Assembly: GCA_023424965.1 (NCBI GenBank)
Contig: JAFADI010000095.1
Coordinates: 33,146 to 97,145, forward strand
Direction: 5' to 3'
DNA: 64,000 nt
From: Bacillota bacterium
Lineage (GTDB): Bacteria > Bacillota > Clostridia > Acetivibrionales > JAFADI01
Shown here one piece after another: positions 18,265 to 26,014 of the stretch. Both the position numbers and the translations under genes were made by a program. Positions within the stretch are counted from its first letter, which is position 1; every line of letters begins with the position of its first letter. Under the pieces are notes generated by a model that was given only the letters and a program-made list of their open reading frames with translations, was not told where the DNA came from and made no database searches.

Positions 18265-18750
18265 ATGAAGATTTTTCATATAAAAAGTATAGTCCTGGGA
18301 GTGGGGATGGGAATTGTTCTTACATCGGTGGTGAGCATGATCTATCTGGCAGGGATCAATCCCAATACAAAAATGACAAAAGAGGAAATCATCCGTGAGG
18401 CGGAGAAGCTGGGGATGGTTGAAAATACCGAACTGGTAAGCGAAGAACAACCTGCCGTGACCGGGGCCAAAAAGCTGACGGAAATCAATCCGGTGGAGAA
18501 GGAAAAAGCGGCTGCAGAGGCTACTCCCCCCATACCCGAAAGCATATCTTTCAGCGTGAATTCCGGGGATTCTTCGGAGGTTGTTGCCGGGAGGCTCCAG
18601 GAAAAAGGACTTATCAGCGATAAGAATCTATTTATAAAAGAGCTGAAGGGCATGGGACTGGAAACAAAAATCAATGTGGGGAATTTCAAAATAGAGCAGG
18701 GAGCAGAGATGAAGGACATCATACGGCTGCTGACAAAGCAAGGAACATAA
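18265..18750 (+). CDS. MltG N-domain-like membrane protein without the catalytic domain
   Basis: This 161-residue protein has an N-terminal membrane helix (about 7-29), a charged linker, and a C-terminal domain of about 65 residues resembling the LysM-like module of YceG/MltG (SVNSGDSSEVVAGRLQEKGL, then NVGNFKIEQGAEMKDIIRLL). The lytic transglycosylase domain of MltG is absent. It may bind peptidoglycan or act as an envelope regulator. The stop codon lies within the left arm of repeat element A. Confidence 0.68.
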   Translation: MKIFHIKSIVLGVGMGIVLTSVVSMIYLAGINPNTKMTKEEIIREAEKLGMVENTELVSEEQPAVTGAKKLTEINPVEKEKAAAEATPPIPESISFSVNSGDSSEVVAGRLQEKGLISDKNLFIKELKGMGLETKINVGNFKIEQGAEMKDIIRLLTKQGT

Positions 18751-18836
18751 AATATTACTTCCGGTTTTGTGCGGACCCTGCGAGGTATCCGAGCCGGGTG
18801 TAGCACAATTATAGCGGAAGTTATATCTTATGTTCC
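18741..18836. repeat. Dispersed inverted-repeat element A, full copy 2
   Basis: The core closely matches the 8636-8733 copy (AAAATATTACTTCCGGTTTT, then GGGTGTAGCACAAT and CGGAAGTTATAT). Outer arms GGAACATAA and TTATGTTCC pair; in copy 1 the equivalent bases differ on both sides yet still pair, which is compensatory change. The left arm overlaps the final codons of the upstream gene. Confidence 0.7.
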
Positions 18837-18943
18837 CAAAGATGATAAATCCCAGGCACAAAAATTAATACATGAAACAATAACCCCCAAATGGCGGACT
18901 GCATATGATGTAGTATTCAGTTCACTATTATGGGGGTTTATGT

Positions 18944-19762
18944 ATGCCAAACTACAAAGTAGGAGATGTCGTTACAAGAAAGTCTTACGGTGGAGATATT
19001 GCTTTTCAGATTGTAGATATCAAGGCAGGCGACGGGAATAAGCCCATTTATGTTTTGAGAGGGCTTATCTATAGAATACATGCAGATTCAAGCGAAGATG
19101 ACCTTGTGAGGCAGGATGCAAAAAGGGTCAAGGAAGGAATGAACCGGTACCTGGCCGGAGCTTCCAAGCATGCCGTCAGGAACGGGCAGGCTTTGAGGCT
19201 GCCATTCCTGTTCAGGCTGCGGTCCAGGCCCGGTACGGTGCTTCACATTGACTCCAGTGAGGATTTTCTCCAAAAATGCATAGAGCATTACCGCAATGCC
19301 GGGATCAGGCCCATTGGGAAGCTGGCCGATGAAAGTGAACAGCCGGGTATCGTCCGGGGGCTTTTGGAAAGATACAACCCGGACATCGTGGTTTTAACGG
19401 GACATGACAGCATAAGAAAAAATACCGGAAACATCAATTCCCTGGATAATTATAGAAACTCCAAGTATTTCATCGAATCGGTGAAGGAAGCCAGGAGCTA
19501 TGAAGCGGACCATGACAGGCTCTGTGTATTTGCAGGCGCGTGCCAATCCTATTTTGAGGGAATAATGTCGGCAGGGGCCAATTTCGCAAGCTCACCCGGA
19601 AGGGTTTTGATCAATGCCCTCGACCCCGCTTTGGTATCGGAAAAAATTGCTCTTACCGACTCGAGAAAAATCGTAACGGCCAGAGAGGTTGCCGCAGTTA
19701 CCATCACCGGGAGCCAGGGGATCGGGGGAAAGAATACGAGAGGTCATATGGTCATCGGCTAG
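18944..19762 (+). CDS. yabG: Sporulation-specific protease YabG
   Basis: YabG is the mother-cell protease that trims spore-coat proteins. The 272-residue product shows the family N-terminus (YKVGDVVTRKSYGGDIAFQI), the central LTGHDSI and NSLDNYRNSKYFIESVKEAR blocks, and the C-terminal CQSYFEGIMSAGANFASSP with GGKNTRGHM. Length is close to Bacillus YabG. The stretch upstream (18837-18943) shows only weak candidates for a sporulation promoter. A clear terminator follows, so it is probably its own unit. Confidence 0.92.
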   Translation: MPNYKVGDVVTRKSYGGDIAFQIVDIKAGDGNKPIYVLRGLIYRIHADSSEDDLVRQDAKRVKEGMNRYLAGASKHAVRNGQALRLPFLFRLRSRPGTVLHIDSSEDFLQKCIEHYRNAGIRPIGKLADESEQPGIVRGLLERYNPDIVVLTGHDSIRKNTGNINSLDNYRNSKYFIESVKEARSYEADHDRLCVFAGACQSYFEGIMSAGANFASSPGRVLINALDPALVSEKIALTDSRKIVTAREVAAVTITGSQGIGGKNTRGHMVIG

Positions 19763-19772
19763 AAAACCAGGA

Positions 19773-19804
19773 AAAAAATGGTACCTCAGGGTATCATTTT
19801 TTTG
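19773..19804 (+). terminator. Rho-independent terminator after yabG
   Basis: A-rich left arm ending ATGGTACC, loop TCA, then GGGTATCAT followed by seven T residues. It is about ten bases after the yabG stop and before a new promoter. Confidence 0.85.
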
Positions 19805-19814
19805 TGCAAAAACA

Positions 19815-19842
19815 TTGCAAAATGATATCAAAATGATATAAT
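19815..19842 (+). promoter_or_regulatory. SigA-type promoter for the SPFH-RHH-GPP34 unit
   Basis: TTGCAA (19815-19820) and a perfect TATAAT (19837-19842) are separated by 16 bases, about 44 bases before the SPFH start. A second TATA-like AGTATAAG follows. Confidence 0.65.
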
Positions 19843-19885
19843 AATAGTATAAGCAGTCAGTACAATAAAACTGGAGGTCGAGTCT

Positions 19886-20755
19886 ATGAAAGAATTAGAA
19901 ATAAGAACTCTGCGAGGGTTACCGATGCTTCTGGCAGTAATCACGATCATCATTGTTGCAACCGGTCTGGTGATCCTTGGAATTTCTTCGGGCACAGCGT
20001 TGCCGGTAATTTTAGGTGTTGTTCTGACCCTTCTCTGGATTGTCATGTGTCCGGGCTTTTTTACCCTTCAGCCCAACGAAGCTTCCGCATTAATACTTTT
20101 CGGAGCTTATAAGGGTACCGTAAAGAAATCCGGTTGGCATTGGGCCAATCCTTTCTATACCAAAAAGAGGGTTTCACTGCGTTCAAGGAACTTAAACGGA
20201 GAAAAATTGAAAGTAAATGATGAAATGGGCAATCCCATCGAGATTGCGGCAGTCATTGTGTGGAGAGTGGACAATACGGTGGAAGCCCTGTTTGATGTGG
20301 AAAACTACAACGAGTATGTCAGAACCCAGAGCGAATCCGCTTTAAGGCATCTGGCGGGTTTATACCCTTATGACACCACGGACGACCACCACAGCATATC
20401 CTTGAGGGGGAGCACCAATGAGGTGTCCGAGGCCCTTAAAAATGAGCTCCAGGAAAGACTGGGGAAGGCAGGCGTTATTGTAGAAGAGGCCAGACTCAGC
20501 CACCTGGCATATTCTCCCGAAATAGCGGCGGCAATGCTTCAAAGGCAGCAGGCCTCGGCGATTATTGCAGCAAGGCAGAAGATCGTGGAGGGTGCCGTGG
20601 GAATGGTAGAAATGGCTTTGAACCGTCTGAGCGAAAAAGAAGTGGTGGAACTGGACGAAGAACGCAAAGCGGCAATGGTAAGCAATTTGCTTGTAGTATT
20701 ATGCGGTGAAAGAAATACGCAGCCGGTAATTAATACAGGAACCCTCCATAATTAG
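19886..20755 (+). CDS. SPFH/band-7 (stomatin-like) membrane protein
   Basis: This 289-residue protein has two N-terminal membrane helices (about residues 13-58), then a band-7 domain: [40 protein letters not shown], the [18 protein letters not shown] strand and the [20 protein letters not shown] block. SPFH proteins organise membrane microdomains or scaffold proteases. It begins a likely three-gene unit with a ribbon-helix-helix protein and a GPP34 protein, spaced by 12 and 65 bases. SD GGAGGTCGAG precedes the ATG. Confidence 0.9.
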   Translation: MKELEIRTLRGLPMLLAVITIIIVATGLVILGISSGTALPVILGVVLTLLWIVMCPGFFTLQPNEASALILFGAYKGTVKKSGWHWANPFYTKKRVSLRSRNLNGEKLKVNDEMGNPIEIAAVIVWRVDNTVEALFDVENYNEYVRTQSESALRHLAGLYPYDTTDDHHSISLRGSTNEVSEALKNELQERLGKAGVIVEEARLSHLAYSPEIAAAMLQRQQASAIIAARQKIVEGAVGMVEMALNRLSEKEVVELDEERKAAMVSNLLVVLCGERNTQPVINTGTLHN

Positions 20756-20767
20756 GGGGAGAGGTAT

Positions 20768-20959
20768 ATGGCGGAAAAAAAGACGGTTTTACTGCGGCTG
20801 AGCCCCAGGATGTGGGAAGAGATAAGCAAATGGGCAGATGAAGAATTTCGCTCTGTAAACGGACAGATTGAGTATCTTCTCCATGAGGCCATTGTCAGGA
20901 AAAAGAAGAAGAAAATCGATTTTGGGAACAGTAGTGATGATGAAAATGCGGATGCTTAA
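20768..20959 (+). CDS. Small Arc/ribbon-helix-helix DNA-binding-like protein
   Basis: This 63-residue protein has an Arc-like N-terminus (TVLLRLSPRMWEEISKWADEE) followed by a second helix (VNGQIEYLLHEAIVRK) and a Lys-rich, acidic tail. The pattern suits a ribbon-helix-helix fold. It may regulate its own unit. It resembles an antitoxin in size, but no toxin gene is adjacent. Confidence 0.75.
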   Translation: MAEKKTVLLRLSPRMWEEISKWADEEFRSVNGQIEYLLHEAIVRKKKKKIDFGNSSDDENADA

Positions 20960-21024
20960 ATTTTTTTGCAGCGGTGTTGAGGGAAATTCAATGCCGCAAA
21001 CGCATTTCCAAAGGGGAGAAGAGT

Positions 21025-21684
21025 ATGACGCTGGATATGGTTGAAAAGCTGGTGCTGCTTTCCATCAATAATGAAAACGGAAGGGTTTCCAGATACGGCA
21101 GGTATGTGCTGAAGTACGGAGTTGCCGGAGGGATTCTGCTTCATCTGTATGACCAGGGGGCAATTACCCCGGAGAAAAAAGGTTTTGTCGTTTCGGGAAA
21201 AAGGCCCGATGGAAGCAGAATCGCCCAGGCCGCCCTGGACAGCCTGTTAAAAGAAAAGAAGGAATACCCAGTCAAAAGGTGGATATTATTCCGGTCTTCT
21301 GCCACAAAAGCTATAAGAAAAGAAGCTTTTTACCGGCTTGAGGACAAGGGCATCGTCAGAGAGGATGAATACAGGTTCCTTGGACTTTTTCCCCTCAAAT
21401 GCTATCCTGTCACCAACACGGTTGAAAAGGAAAAAATGGCAAACAAGCTCAGGGAAGTGCTGATGGAAGGAAGCCCGCCTGAAATTGAAGAGGTGTACAT
21501 CCTGGGTCTGCTGGCTGCTTGCCGGGCCGAGTACCTGCTTGTTTCAAAGCAGGAGCGCAAAGCGGTGAAGGAAAAACTGAAGGGAATATTGAAAGGGAAT
21601 TACCTGAGCAGCGGGAATGAATTTCTCCTGACGGTATTAAAAAGCGTAAGTACTGCTGTTGCTTATGAGAGAAGCCAGACTTGA
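21025..21684 (+). CDS. GPP34/GOLPH3-family protein
   Basis: This 219-residue protein matches the GPP34 (GOLPH3-like) family in layout: an N-terminal EKLVLLSINNENGR, a central helical domain with GILLHLYDQGAI, and a later RLEDKGIVREDEYRFLGLFPLKCYPV hairpin region. Eukaryotic GOLPH3 binds PI4P; the bacterial role is unknown. I chose ATG 21025, preceded by AAGGGGAG, over an upstream in-frame alternative at 20974. Confidence 0.82.
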   Translation: MTLDMVEKLVLLSINNENGRVSRYGRYVLKYGVAGGILLHLYDQGAITPEKKGFVVSGKRPDGSRIAQAALDSLLKEKKEYPVKRWILFRSSATKAIRKEAFYRLEDKGIVREDEYRFLGLFPLKCYPVTNTVEKEKMANKLREVLMEGSPPEIEEVYILGLLAACRAEYLLVSKQERKAVKEKLKGILKGNYLSSGNEFLLTVLKSVSTAVAYERSQT

Positions 21685-21707
21685 AATTTGTATGTTAAAA
21701 AAAACTA

Positions 21708-21737
21708 TTGATTTTTCTTTGACAGGTATGTTAATAT
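21708..21737 (+). promoter_or_regulatory. Probable promoter for tRNA-Leu
   Basis: TTGATT (21708-21713) and TAATAT (21732-21737) are separated by 18 bases, ending about 25 bases before the tRNA. A perfect TTGACA at 21719 is also present but has no well-spaced -10. Confidence 0.4.
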
Positions 21738-21762
21738 ATTAAAGCAGTTAACTCAATCATTT

Positions 21763-21849
21763 GCCGATGTGATGGAATTGGCAGACGTAGTGGACTCAAA
21801 ATCCACCGGTGGCGACACCGTGCCGGTTCGAGTCCGGCCATCGGCACCA
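21763..21849 (+). tRNA. tRNA-Leu (anticodon CAA)
   Basis: The acceptor arms GCCGATG and CATCGGC pair perfectly, followed by A and an encoded CCA. The anticodon stem GTGGA/TCCAC encloses the loop CTCAAAA, giving anticodon CAA (reads UUG). A long variable arm marks a class II tRNA. The T-arm has GGTTCGAGTCC. Length is 87 bases. Confidence 0.97.
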
Positions 21850-21853
21850 TCAG

Positions 21854-21887
21854 AGCTTTCAAGTTTTCTTGAAGGCTTTTTTGTTTT
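21854..21887 (+). terminator. Terminator after tRNA-Leu
   Basis: AGCTTTCAAG and CTTGAAGGCT form a 10-bp stem with a TTTT loop, followed by TTTTTTGTTTT. It begins five bases after the CCA end. Confidence 0.88.
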
Positions 21888-21946
21888 GGGCCATTTGCGG
21901 AGCAAATCCAGCCAAAAGCGATGGGGCTCGATGCCCGGTCGCTTTT
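21888..21946 (-). repeat. Dispersed two-hairpin element B, copy 1
   Basis: On the minus strand this reads AAAAGCGACCGGGCATCGAG then CCCCATCGCTTTTGGC and GGATTTGCTCCGCAAATGG. It can form two hairpins (AAAAGCGA/TCGCTTTT enclosing CGGGC/GCCC; ATTTGC/GCAAAT). Copies are at 50039-50094 and 62051-62109 in the opposite orientation. It directly abuts the tRNA terminator T-run. Confidence 0.72.
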
Positions 21947-22069
21947 ATTCGAATCAAACTTTTGCATTTTACCCTTCCAAATATGCATTATAAATCAGAG
22001 ACCGTTGAACCCCATGGCCTTTTTTGTTAAGCTTTTCCCAGAGGCATGTTGAACGAAGGAGGGACCGGA

Positions 22070-22507
22070 TTGAAGCTGAACATCGAACAATCTTCCGAGT
22101 ATTCCGATGTGGAAATCACGATAAAATGTGGTATTGTTGACGCCAGGCTTGAGAGGCTGATTTCCCAGATCAGGCTTTATTCTTTTTCCATCGCCGGCAG
22201 AAAGGCTGACAGCAGTTACAATATTCCGCTGGAGGATATTTTCTATTTTGAATCGGTGGATGAAAAGACCTTTATCTACCTCAAGGATGATATTTTTGAA
22301 ACGGACATGCGGTTGTATGAACTGGAGCATCAGCTTGCGGATTCAAGGTTTGTCAGGATCAGCAAGTCAACTCTGTTGAACATTGAGCAGGTTTTAAGCG
22401 TCCGGGCCCTGCTCAACGGAAAATATGAAGCCAAGCTTAAAAATGGGGAAAAGAGTATCATCAGCAGGCATTATGTGCCGATGTTCAAAAACAAATTCGA
22501 CTTATAG
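22070..22507 (+). CDS. LytTR-family DNA-binding regulator
   Basis: This protein of about 145 residues ends in a LytTR domain (NIPLEDIFYFESVDEKTFIYL, then RFVRISKSTLLNIEQVLSV, LNGKYEAKLKNGE and ISRHYVPMFKNKF). No receiver domain is attached. GAAGGAGGG six bases before TTG 22070 points to that start rather than ATG 22046. It is followed by a four-helix membrane protein and an ABC exporter, a common clostridial arrangement in which the regulator controls its neighbours. Confidence 0.88.
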   Translation: MKLNIEQSSEYSDVEITIKCGIVDARLERLISQIRLYSFSIAGRKADSSYNIPLEDIFYFESVDEKTFIYLKDDIFETDMRLYELEHQLADSRFVRISKSTLLNIEQVLSVRALLNGKYEAKLKNGEKSIISRHYVPMFKNKFDL

Positions 22508-22518
22508 GAGGAGTGGCG

Positions 22519-22938
22519 ATGAGAGAAGTAAAGGACCACATTATTACCGGGTGTATTTCATTTACACTGGTTTCTTTTTTCTATGCGATCCTGGGAGAAC
22601 TGAGGATTGCAAATGAAATCAACAACCATACGCTCTATGATCTCCTGATTATCTGCGGCCTTATTTCGGTTGTCATGTTTTTTACCGACAAGATCCCCTT
22701 TAAAACCGTTTATTCCATCATGGGCATGAACCTCCTGGACATATTCCTGGTGGTGTTTCTGGTGGGGGGGCTGGCGCTGGACATGTTCCCCATGCGCATG
22801 GACCTTATGGTGAGCATCAGCGTGATGATCCTTGTGATATACTTCATCGTGTTCGGAGTTATGGCAATAAAAAACCAGGCGGATGCGGACTGTATCAATA
22901 AAAAAATAAACGCTGCAAGGAGAAATGAGAATGAATAA
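22519..22938 (+). CDS. DUF3021-like four-helix membrane protein
   Basis: This 139-residue protein has four hydrophobic segments (roughly residues 9-26, 42-58, 68-92 and 96-116), like DUF3021 proteins that typically follow LytTR regulators. It may inhibit or sense for that regulator. AGGAGGAG lies just before ATG 22519. Its 3' end overlaps the ABC ATPase start by a few bases. Confidence 0.72.
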   Translation: MREVKDHIITGCISFTLVSFFYAILGELRIANEINNHTLYDLLIICGLISVVMFFTDKIPFKTVYSIMGMNLLDIFLVVFLVGGLALDMFPMRMDLMVSISVMILVIYFIVFGVMAIKNQADADCINKKINAARRNENE

Positions 22939-23851
22939 CATCATCGAGGTCCATTCCCTTGCAAAATCCTTTGGCAGCATCCATGCGGTCAAAGGAATTG
23001 ATTTTTCCGTAGAGAAGGGGACGCTGTTTGCTTTTCTGGGGATAAACGGTGCAGGGAAATCCACCACCATCGATATGCTTTGCACACTGCTTAAGCCGGA
23101 TGGAGGGAGTGCTGCCATTGACGGGCACATATTGGGGGCGGAAGACGACAGAATCCGCAATTCCATCGGGGTGGTATTCCAGGAAGGCGTGCTGGACAAC
23201 CTGCTGACGGTGAAGGAAAATCTTGAACTCCGGGGCAGATTTTACGGGTTATATGGGAAATCCCTGAAGGAGGCAGTAAGAAAAGCGACCGCGGCGGCAG
23301 GCGCTGTAGAATTTTTAAACAGGCCTTACGGCAAGCTGTCGGGAGGGCAGCGAAGAAGGGCCGATATTGCAAGGGCCCTGGTCCACACACCGAAAATTCT
23401 GTTTCTGGATGAACCTACAACGGGGCTCGATCCCCAAACAAGAAAAAATGTATGGCACACCGTGAGAAATTTGCAAAGGGAAGAACAGATGACGGTTTTT
23501 TTGACCACACATTACATGGAGGAAGCAGCCCAGGCCGATTATATAACCATTATGGGACAGGGGGGAATTCTGGCGGGAGGGACGCCTGTGGAATTGAAGC
23601 AAAAATATTCAAGCGATGTGCTGAAAATCAAGCCCAGGGACAAAGTTTACCTGGCCCGGCTTTTGGAGGAGAAAGGAATCGCTTACGCAGACGAGGGTGA
23701 AGTATTTACCATAGAGCTGAATTCCACCCTTGAAGCGATAGACAGGGTGGAGCCCTTCAGAAATCTGATTTCCAATCTGGAAGTCATGAACGGTACAATG
23801 GACGACGTATTTATCAATGTGGCTGGAGAGGGAGTGAAAGCAGCATGCTAG
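22931..23851 (+). CDS. ABC transporter ATP-binding protein, drug/antibiotic-exporter type
   Basis: This ATPase of about 306 residues has Walker A (GINGAGKST), Q-loop (GVVFQEGVLDNLLTV), signature KLSGGQRRRADIARAL, Walker B ILFLDEPTTGLD and H-loop TTHYMEEA, plus the C-terminal region seen in DrrA/CcmA-type exporters. AAGGAG lies about eight bases before ATG 22931. It pairs with the permease that overlaps its stop codon. Confidence 0.93.
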   Translation: MNNIIEVHSLAKSFGSIHAVKGIDFSVEKGTLFAFLGINGAGKSTTIDMLCTLLKPDGGSAAIDGHILGAEDDRIRNSIGVVFQEGVLDNLLTVKENLELRGRFYGLYGKSLKEAVRKATAAAGAVEFLNRPYGKLSGGQRRRADIARALVHTPKILFLDEPTTGLDPQTRKNVWHTVRNLQREEQMTVFLTTHYMEEAAQADYITIMGQGGILAGGTPVELKQKYSSDVLKIKPRDKVYLARLLEEKGIAYADEGEVFTIELNSTLEAIDRVEPFRNLISNLEVMNGTMDDVFINVAGEGVKAAC

Positions 23852-24705
23852 CGATGACGGGACGTAACATAAAACTGTTTTTCCGGGATAAAAGTACGGT
23901 TTTCTTCTCCCTTTTATCCGTATTGATCATCATCGCCCTGTATGCCCTGTTTTTGGGGGATACTTATAAAAACGGCCTTGAAAATGTCAAAGGCATTGAT
24001 TTTTTGATTAACAGTTGGGTAATTGCGGGAATATTGGCCGTGGTCTCCGTCACTGCCACCATGGGTGCATTTGGAGCGATGGTGGAGGACCGCAGCAAAA
24101 AAATATTGAAAGACTTTTATGCAACGCCTGTAAAACGCAGTGAAATTGCCGGAGGATATATCCTGAGCGCTTTTACCGTTGGGGTTCTCATGAGCCTTAT
24201 CACCCTGCTGCTGGGAGAAATATATATTTTTATTGCGGGAGGAGAGCTTCTGGGGCTTTCGGCCGCCGCCGGGCTGCTGGGCTTGATTGTACTGTCGGTG
24301 TTGTCCAGCAGTGCCATGGTGTTTTTTATCGTCACATTTTTTAAAAGCCAGAATGCTTTTGCTACCGCCAGTACAATCATAGGAACCCTGATTGGATTCC
24401 TGACAGGCGTTTATATTCCCATAGGGAGCTTGCCCGAGTGGGTGCAGCTGATCATCAAGCTTTTCCCCCTGTCCCATGCAGGTGCGTTAATACGCCAGCT
24501 TTTGCTGAAGCAGCCCATGGCAGTTTCTTTTGCGGGTGCGCCTGAAGCGGCTGTGGAAAAATTCAATCATTCCATGGGGGTGGTCCTTCAATTCAACAGG
24601 AGTGATGTAGACCCCATGACCAGTGTGATCGTACTGCTTGTAACAACGGTTTTGTTCTATGGGCTGGCGGTTTTGAACGTTTCAAGGAAAATAAAAATAT
24701 CCTGA
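23845..24705 (+). CDS. ABC-2 type transporter permease
   Basis: This 286-residue protein has six hydrophobic segments in the ABC-2 pattern (LFFRDKSTVFFSLLSVLII; a periplasmic-loop region; LIGFLTGVYIPIGSLPEWVQ with the conserved Pro; a final helix near VIVLLVTTVLFYG). ATG 23845 overlaps the ATPase stop (ATGCTAG). The pair is likely an exporter or immunity/drug transporter; the substrate is unknown. Confidence 0.9.
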   Translation: MLAMTGRNIKLFFRDKSTVFFSLLSVLIIIALYALFLGDTYKNGLENVKGIDFLINSWVIAGILAVVSVTATMGAFGAMVEDRSKKILKDFYATPVKRSEIAGGYILSAFTVGVLMSLITLLLGEIYIFIAGGELLGLSAAAGLLGLIVLSVLSSSAMVFFIVTFFKSQNAFATASTIIGTLIGFLTGVYIPIGSLPEWVQLIIKLFPLSHAGALIRQLLLKQPMAVSFAGAPEAAVEKFNHSMGVVLQFNRSDVDPMTSVIVLLVTTVLFYGLAVLNVSRKIKIS

Positions 24706-24817
24706 AGTGTTTTATAAAGTATTCCTTTCATCAAGAGGTAACATAATAGCTTGACTATGAATATTATATACTAGTCGAAGCAAATAACCAATTGAAAGAA
24801 AGGATGCGTGAGCAGTT

Positions 24818-24952
24818 ATGTCAGAAAGATGTGGTGGAGTTCTTGGAGCATTTGGAGATAATGATGAACTTTTATGGTTTATTATTCTGTTCCTGTTGCT
24901 CTTCTGGTGCAACCGCGGCTTCTACGGCCCCGTAGGCGGAGTTGGATGCTAA
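24818..24952 (+). CDS. Tiny Gly/Cys-rich single-helix membrane peptide
   Basis: This 44-codon gene encodes MSERCGGVLGAFGDNDELL followed by a hydrophobic helix (LWFIILFLLLFW), then CNRGFYGPVGGVGC. The layout resembles small YjcZ-like or Gly-rich spore peptides of clostridia. A related gene is at 62186-62326 on the minus strand. No strong ribosome site is visible (AAAGGATG lies about 16 bases upstream). Confidence 0.6.
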   Translation: MSERCGGVLGAFGDNDELLWFIILFLLLFWCNRGFYGPVGGVGC

Positions 24953-24954
24953 TT

Positions 24955-25133
24955 TGACAGCTTCCGTCTGGAAAGTCAATGCACGCCTGCCTGTTTTGGA
25001 AAAGTTAAAACAGGCAGGTGGTGAGAGCCCAGATATAAAACATAGACGGAAATTCCTATAAAAAACTGTGGGGCTGGGGGAAGTAACGTTCTCCCATTTT
25101 AAAAGCTTAAATCCCAATGACCCATACGATTAA
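24955..25133 (+). ncRNA. Candidate structured RNA between a small gene and a terminator
   Basis: TTCCGTCT (24962) pairs with AGACGGAA (25043), enclosing a 12-bp perfect hairpin CCTGCCTGTTTT/AAAACAGGCAGG (24986-25018). A third hairpin GGGGGAA/TTCTCCC follows, then a terminator at 25134. I do not recognise a known riboswitch class. It may be an independent small RNA, the 3' part of the small upstream transcript, or the leader of the gene at 25181. Confidence 0.45.
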
Positions 25134-25162
25134 GGAGGCTTATTCAAATAGCCTCCGTTTTT
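25134..25162 (+). terminator. Intrinsic terminator before the 25181 gene
   Basis: GGAGGCT and AGCCTCC form a 7-bp stem with a nine-base loop, followed by GTTTTTAT. The next gene's ribosome site begins about ten bases later. Confidence 0.8.
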
Positions 25163-25180
25163 ATACCTGTAGGAGGCCCT

Positions 25181-25381
25181 ATGTTTTTGCAGACGATTCG
25201 ATCAAAAGATGGGAAAATGATCTTTCATGGCACCGTCTCATGGAAAAACGGAGACGAATTCGGTTTCATCCCCCAGGGGAGAGGGTACCTTAGCGAGTGG
25301 TGGTGCAAAAAAGACTACTGGGATCTTATGGAGGGGGAACTGCCGCTGTTTAGAATTGTCTCCGGCAGGAAACAGGCATAA
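25181..25381 (+). CDS. Small hypothetical protein
   Basis: This 66-residue protein has AGGAGG five bases before its ATG. It is rich in Trp, Gly and charged residues (SWKNGDEFGFIPQGRGYLSEWWCKKDYWDLMEG), with no signal peptide or helix of membrane type. I recognise no family. The strong ribosome site supports expression. Confidence 0.55.
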   Translation: MFLQTIRSKDGKMIFHGTVSWKNGDEFGFIPQGRGYLSEWWCKKDYWDLMEGELPLFRIVSGRKQA

Positions 25382-25422
25382 AGATAAGGGGAGCGGCAAA
25401 TCAAAGGCTGCTCCCCTTATCT
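25382..25422. terminator. Long stem-loop between convergent genes
   Basis: AGATAAGGGGAGCGGC pairs with GCTGCTCCCCTTATCT across nine loop bases, with a single mismatch in 16 positions. It starts within one base of the upstream stop and lies between genes facing each other. No long U-run follows on either strand, so termination efficiency is uncertain. Confidence 0.5.
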
Positions 25423-25463
25423 CCCGTCTGACCGCTGAATGGGCAGGAGGTCAAATATCAGGC

Positions 25464-25790
25464 CTATTGTGATATGTCGAAAGTATAATTCATTCCCGAA
25501 TTATTGTCCCAATTCTCTGCACAGTCTTTGAAGGCAATGTTCAGGGTATCGGAATTTTCTACGGGTATGGTGGCTTCAAAGCCTGTGGTCGACCGGTCCA
25601 TACGGATGTCCTGCAGGTTGTTCCAGGTACTGCCGAATCCTACATGGGCAAGGATATGGGTAGCTCCGCTTTTGGAAAGCAGACCGTCATATACAATTTT
25701 TACCGTTCCGCCTGCCGTGGGAACGGCAGGGCTGATGGAAACGCCGCTGGTCATGAATTCGCTGCTGGACGATTTTTTTCCTCTGGGCAT
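25464..25790 (-). CDS. Orphan CBM25-like carbohydrate-binding protein
   Basis: This 108-residue protein starts with a basic/Ser-rich segment (MPRGKKSSSSEF) and then one beta-sandwich-like module with the CBM25-style features GGTVKIVYDGLL, HVGFGSTWNNLQDIRMDR and IAFKDCAENWDNNSGMNY. CBM25 modules bind starch-type glucans. No catalytic domain and no signal peptide are present, so the protein may be cytoplasmic or act on an internal glucan. AAAAGGAGG precedes its ATG. Confidence 0.78.
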   Translation of the reverse strand: MPRGKKSSSSEFMTSGVSISPAVPTAGGTVKIVYDGLLSKSGATHILAHVGFGSTWNNLQDIRMDRSTTGFEATIPVENSDTLNIAFKDCAENWDNNSGMNYTFDISQ

Positions 25791-25855
25791 AGCACTTTTC
25801 CTCCTTTTAAACAGTATTCAAACCTATTATTCGCATTTGAAGTCCATTTTAATGA

Positions 25856-25885
25856 TGGACTGCGTGTTATTATGTGGAATATAAT
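25856..25885 (+). promoter_or_regulatory. Candidate promoter in the 25.8-26.2 kb gap
   Basis: TGGACT (25856) and a perfect TATAAT (25880) are separated by 18 bases. A 14-bp perfect palindrome ATTATGCGCATAAT lies at 25891-25904, about where transcription would begin, and could be an operator. Confidence 0.4.
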
Positions 25886-26014
25886 TGCCCATTATGCGCA
25901 TAATATGCTTGCAACGCTGTGGACCATCAAATAGCTTCAAACTTATAGTCGTTAACTAAATAAGAAAATAAAACAATCATGGTTAATATTAAATGAATTA
26001 AAGTAGCAATAGGA

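Noticed and set aside
18769..19041. A 90-residue frame overlapping the yabG start
   Set aside because: It runs through repeat element A and into yabG in another frame; no ribosome site or family.
20768..20959. Toxin-antitoxin module for the ribbon-helix-helix gene
   Set aside because: The neighbours are an SPFH protein and a GPP34 protein, with no toxin-like gene.
24955..25133. Known riboswitch classes (TPP, cobalamin, SAM, T-box, c-di-GMP) for the structured region
   Set aside because: None of their conserved core words could be matched by eye.
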